From: Comamonadaceae bacterium
GTDB lineage: Bacteria; Pseudomonadota; Gammaproteobacteria; Burkholderiales; Burkholderiaceae_C
DNA: 14,600 nt
Direction: 5' to 3'
NCBI GenBank assembly: GCA_947464665.1
Contig: CANHXV010000034.1
Span: 1 to 14,600 of the forward strand
Shown piece after piece: positions 14,542 to 14,600 of the stretch. The notes beneath the pieces were generated by a model. It ran no database searches and was not told the DNA's origin. It was given only the letters and a program-made list of their open reading frames with translations. Position 1 is the first letter of the stretch, and each line of letters opens with the position of its first letter. The position numbers were made by a program, and so were the translations under genes.

Positions 14542-14600
14542 ATGGCACGCGTCTGCGACGTAACGGGCAAAGGCCCCATGGTCGGAAACAATGTTTCCCA
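14542..14600 (+). CDS. rpmB: 50S ribosomal protein L28, first 19 residues (cut by window edge)
   Basis: The visible residues, MARVCDVTGKGPMVGNNVS, match the N-terminus of bacterial L28, a small protein of the large ribosomal subunit. GGAG (14531-14534) stands 7 bases before the ATG. In Proteobacteria rpmB is usually followed by rpmG (L33), which would lie beyond the window. Expression probably depends on the TATAAT promoter at 14348 and the leader described above. Confidence 0.95.
   Translation, partial: MARVCDVTGKGPMVGNNVS

Overview
The window looks like a chromosomal stretch of a betaproteobacterium, most likely Burkholderiales and probably near Comamonadaceae. This is inferred from the moderate base composition, the presence of Bug-type (tripartite tricarboxylate) solute-binding proteins including a decayed copy, and the sequences of TrxB, FtsK, RarA and L28. 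No marker fixes the genus. I see no phage, IS element, CRISPR array or integron.

Layout from left to right. On the minus strand, cysM runs by an ATGA overlap into a zinc-ribbon Nudix hydrolase that is cut by the left edge. Upstream of cysM lies a wrecked Bug-protein gene whose pieces sit in three frames, then a plus-strand tRNA-Leu(CAA). A minus-strand atypical SDR (YeeZ-like) sits back to back with a plus-strand two-gene unit: a 2Fe-2S/FAD/NAD(P)H reductase coupled by ATGA overlap to an intact Bug-type periplasmic binding protein.

From 5169 to 13172 there is a long minus-strand run in the transcription order ftsK, lolA, rarA, livH, livM, livG, livF. The genes are tightly packed: lolA/rarA overlap by ATGA, and the ribosome-binding site of livH overlaps the rarA stop codon. 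In E. coli the order is ftsK-lolA-rarA-serS. Here a branched-chain amino acid (HAAT) transporter cassette without its own binding protein occupies the place of serS.

trxB is divergent from ftsK, as trxB is from lrp-ftsK in E. coli. After a trxB terminator comes a strong promoter and a leader of about 180 nt in front of rpmB (ribosomal protein L28), which is cut by the right edge. This leader is the most unusual part of the window. It holds a 42-codon upstream ORF with a near-perfect Shine-Dalgarno sequence, and that sequence can pair with either of two partners. A second pair of competing helices involves the Shine-Dalgarno of rpmB itself. This could be an undescribed cis-regulatory RNA or leader peptide, but it is a reading from the sequence alone.
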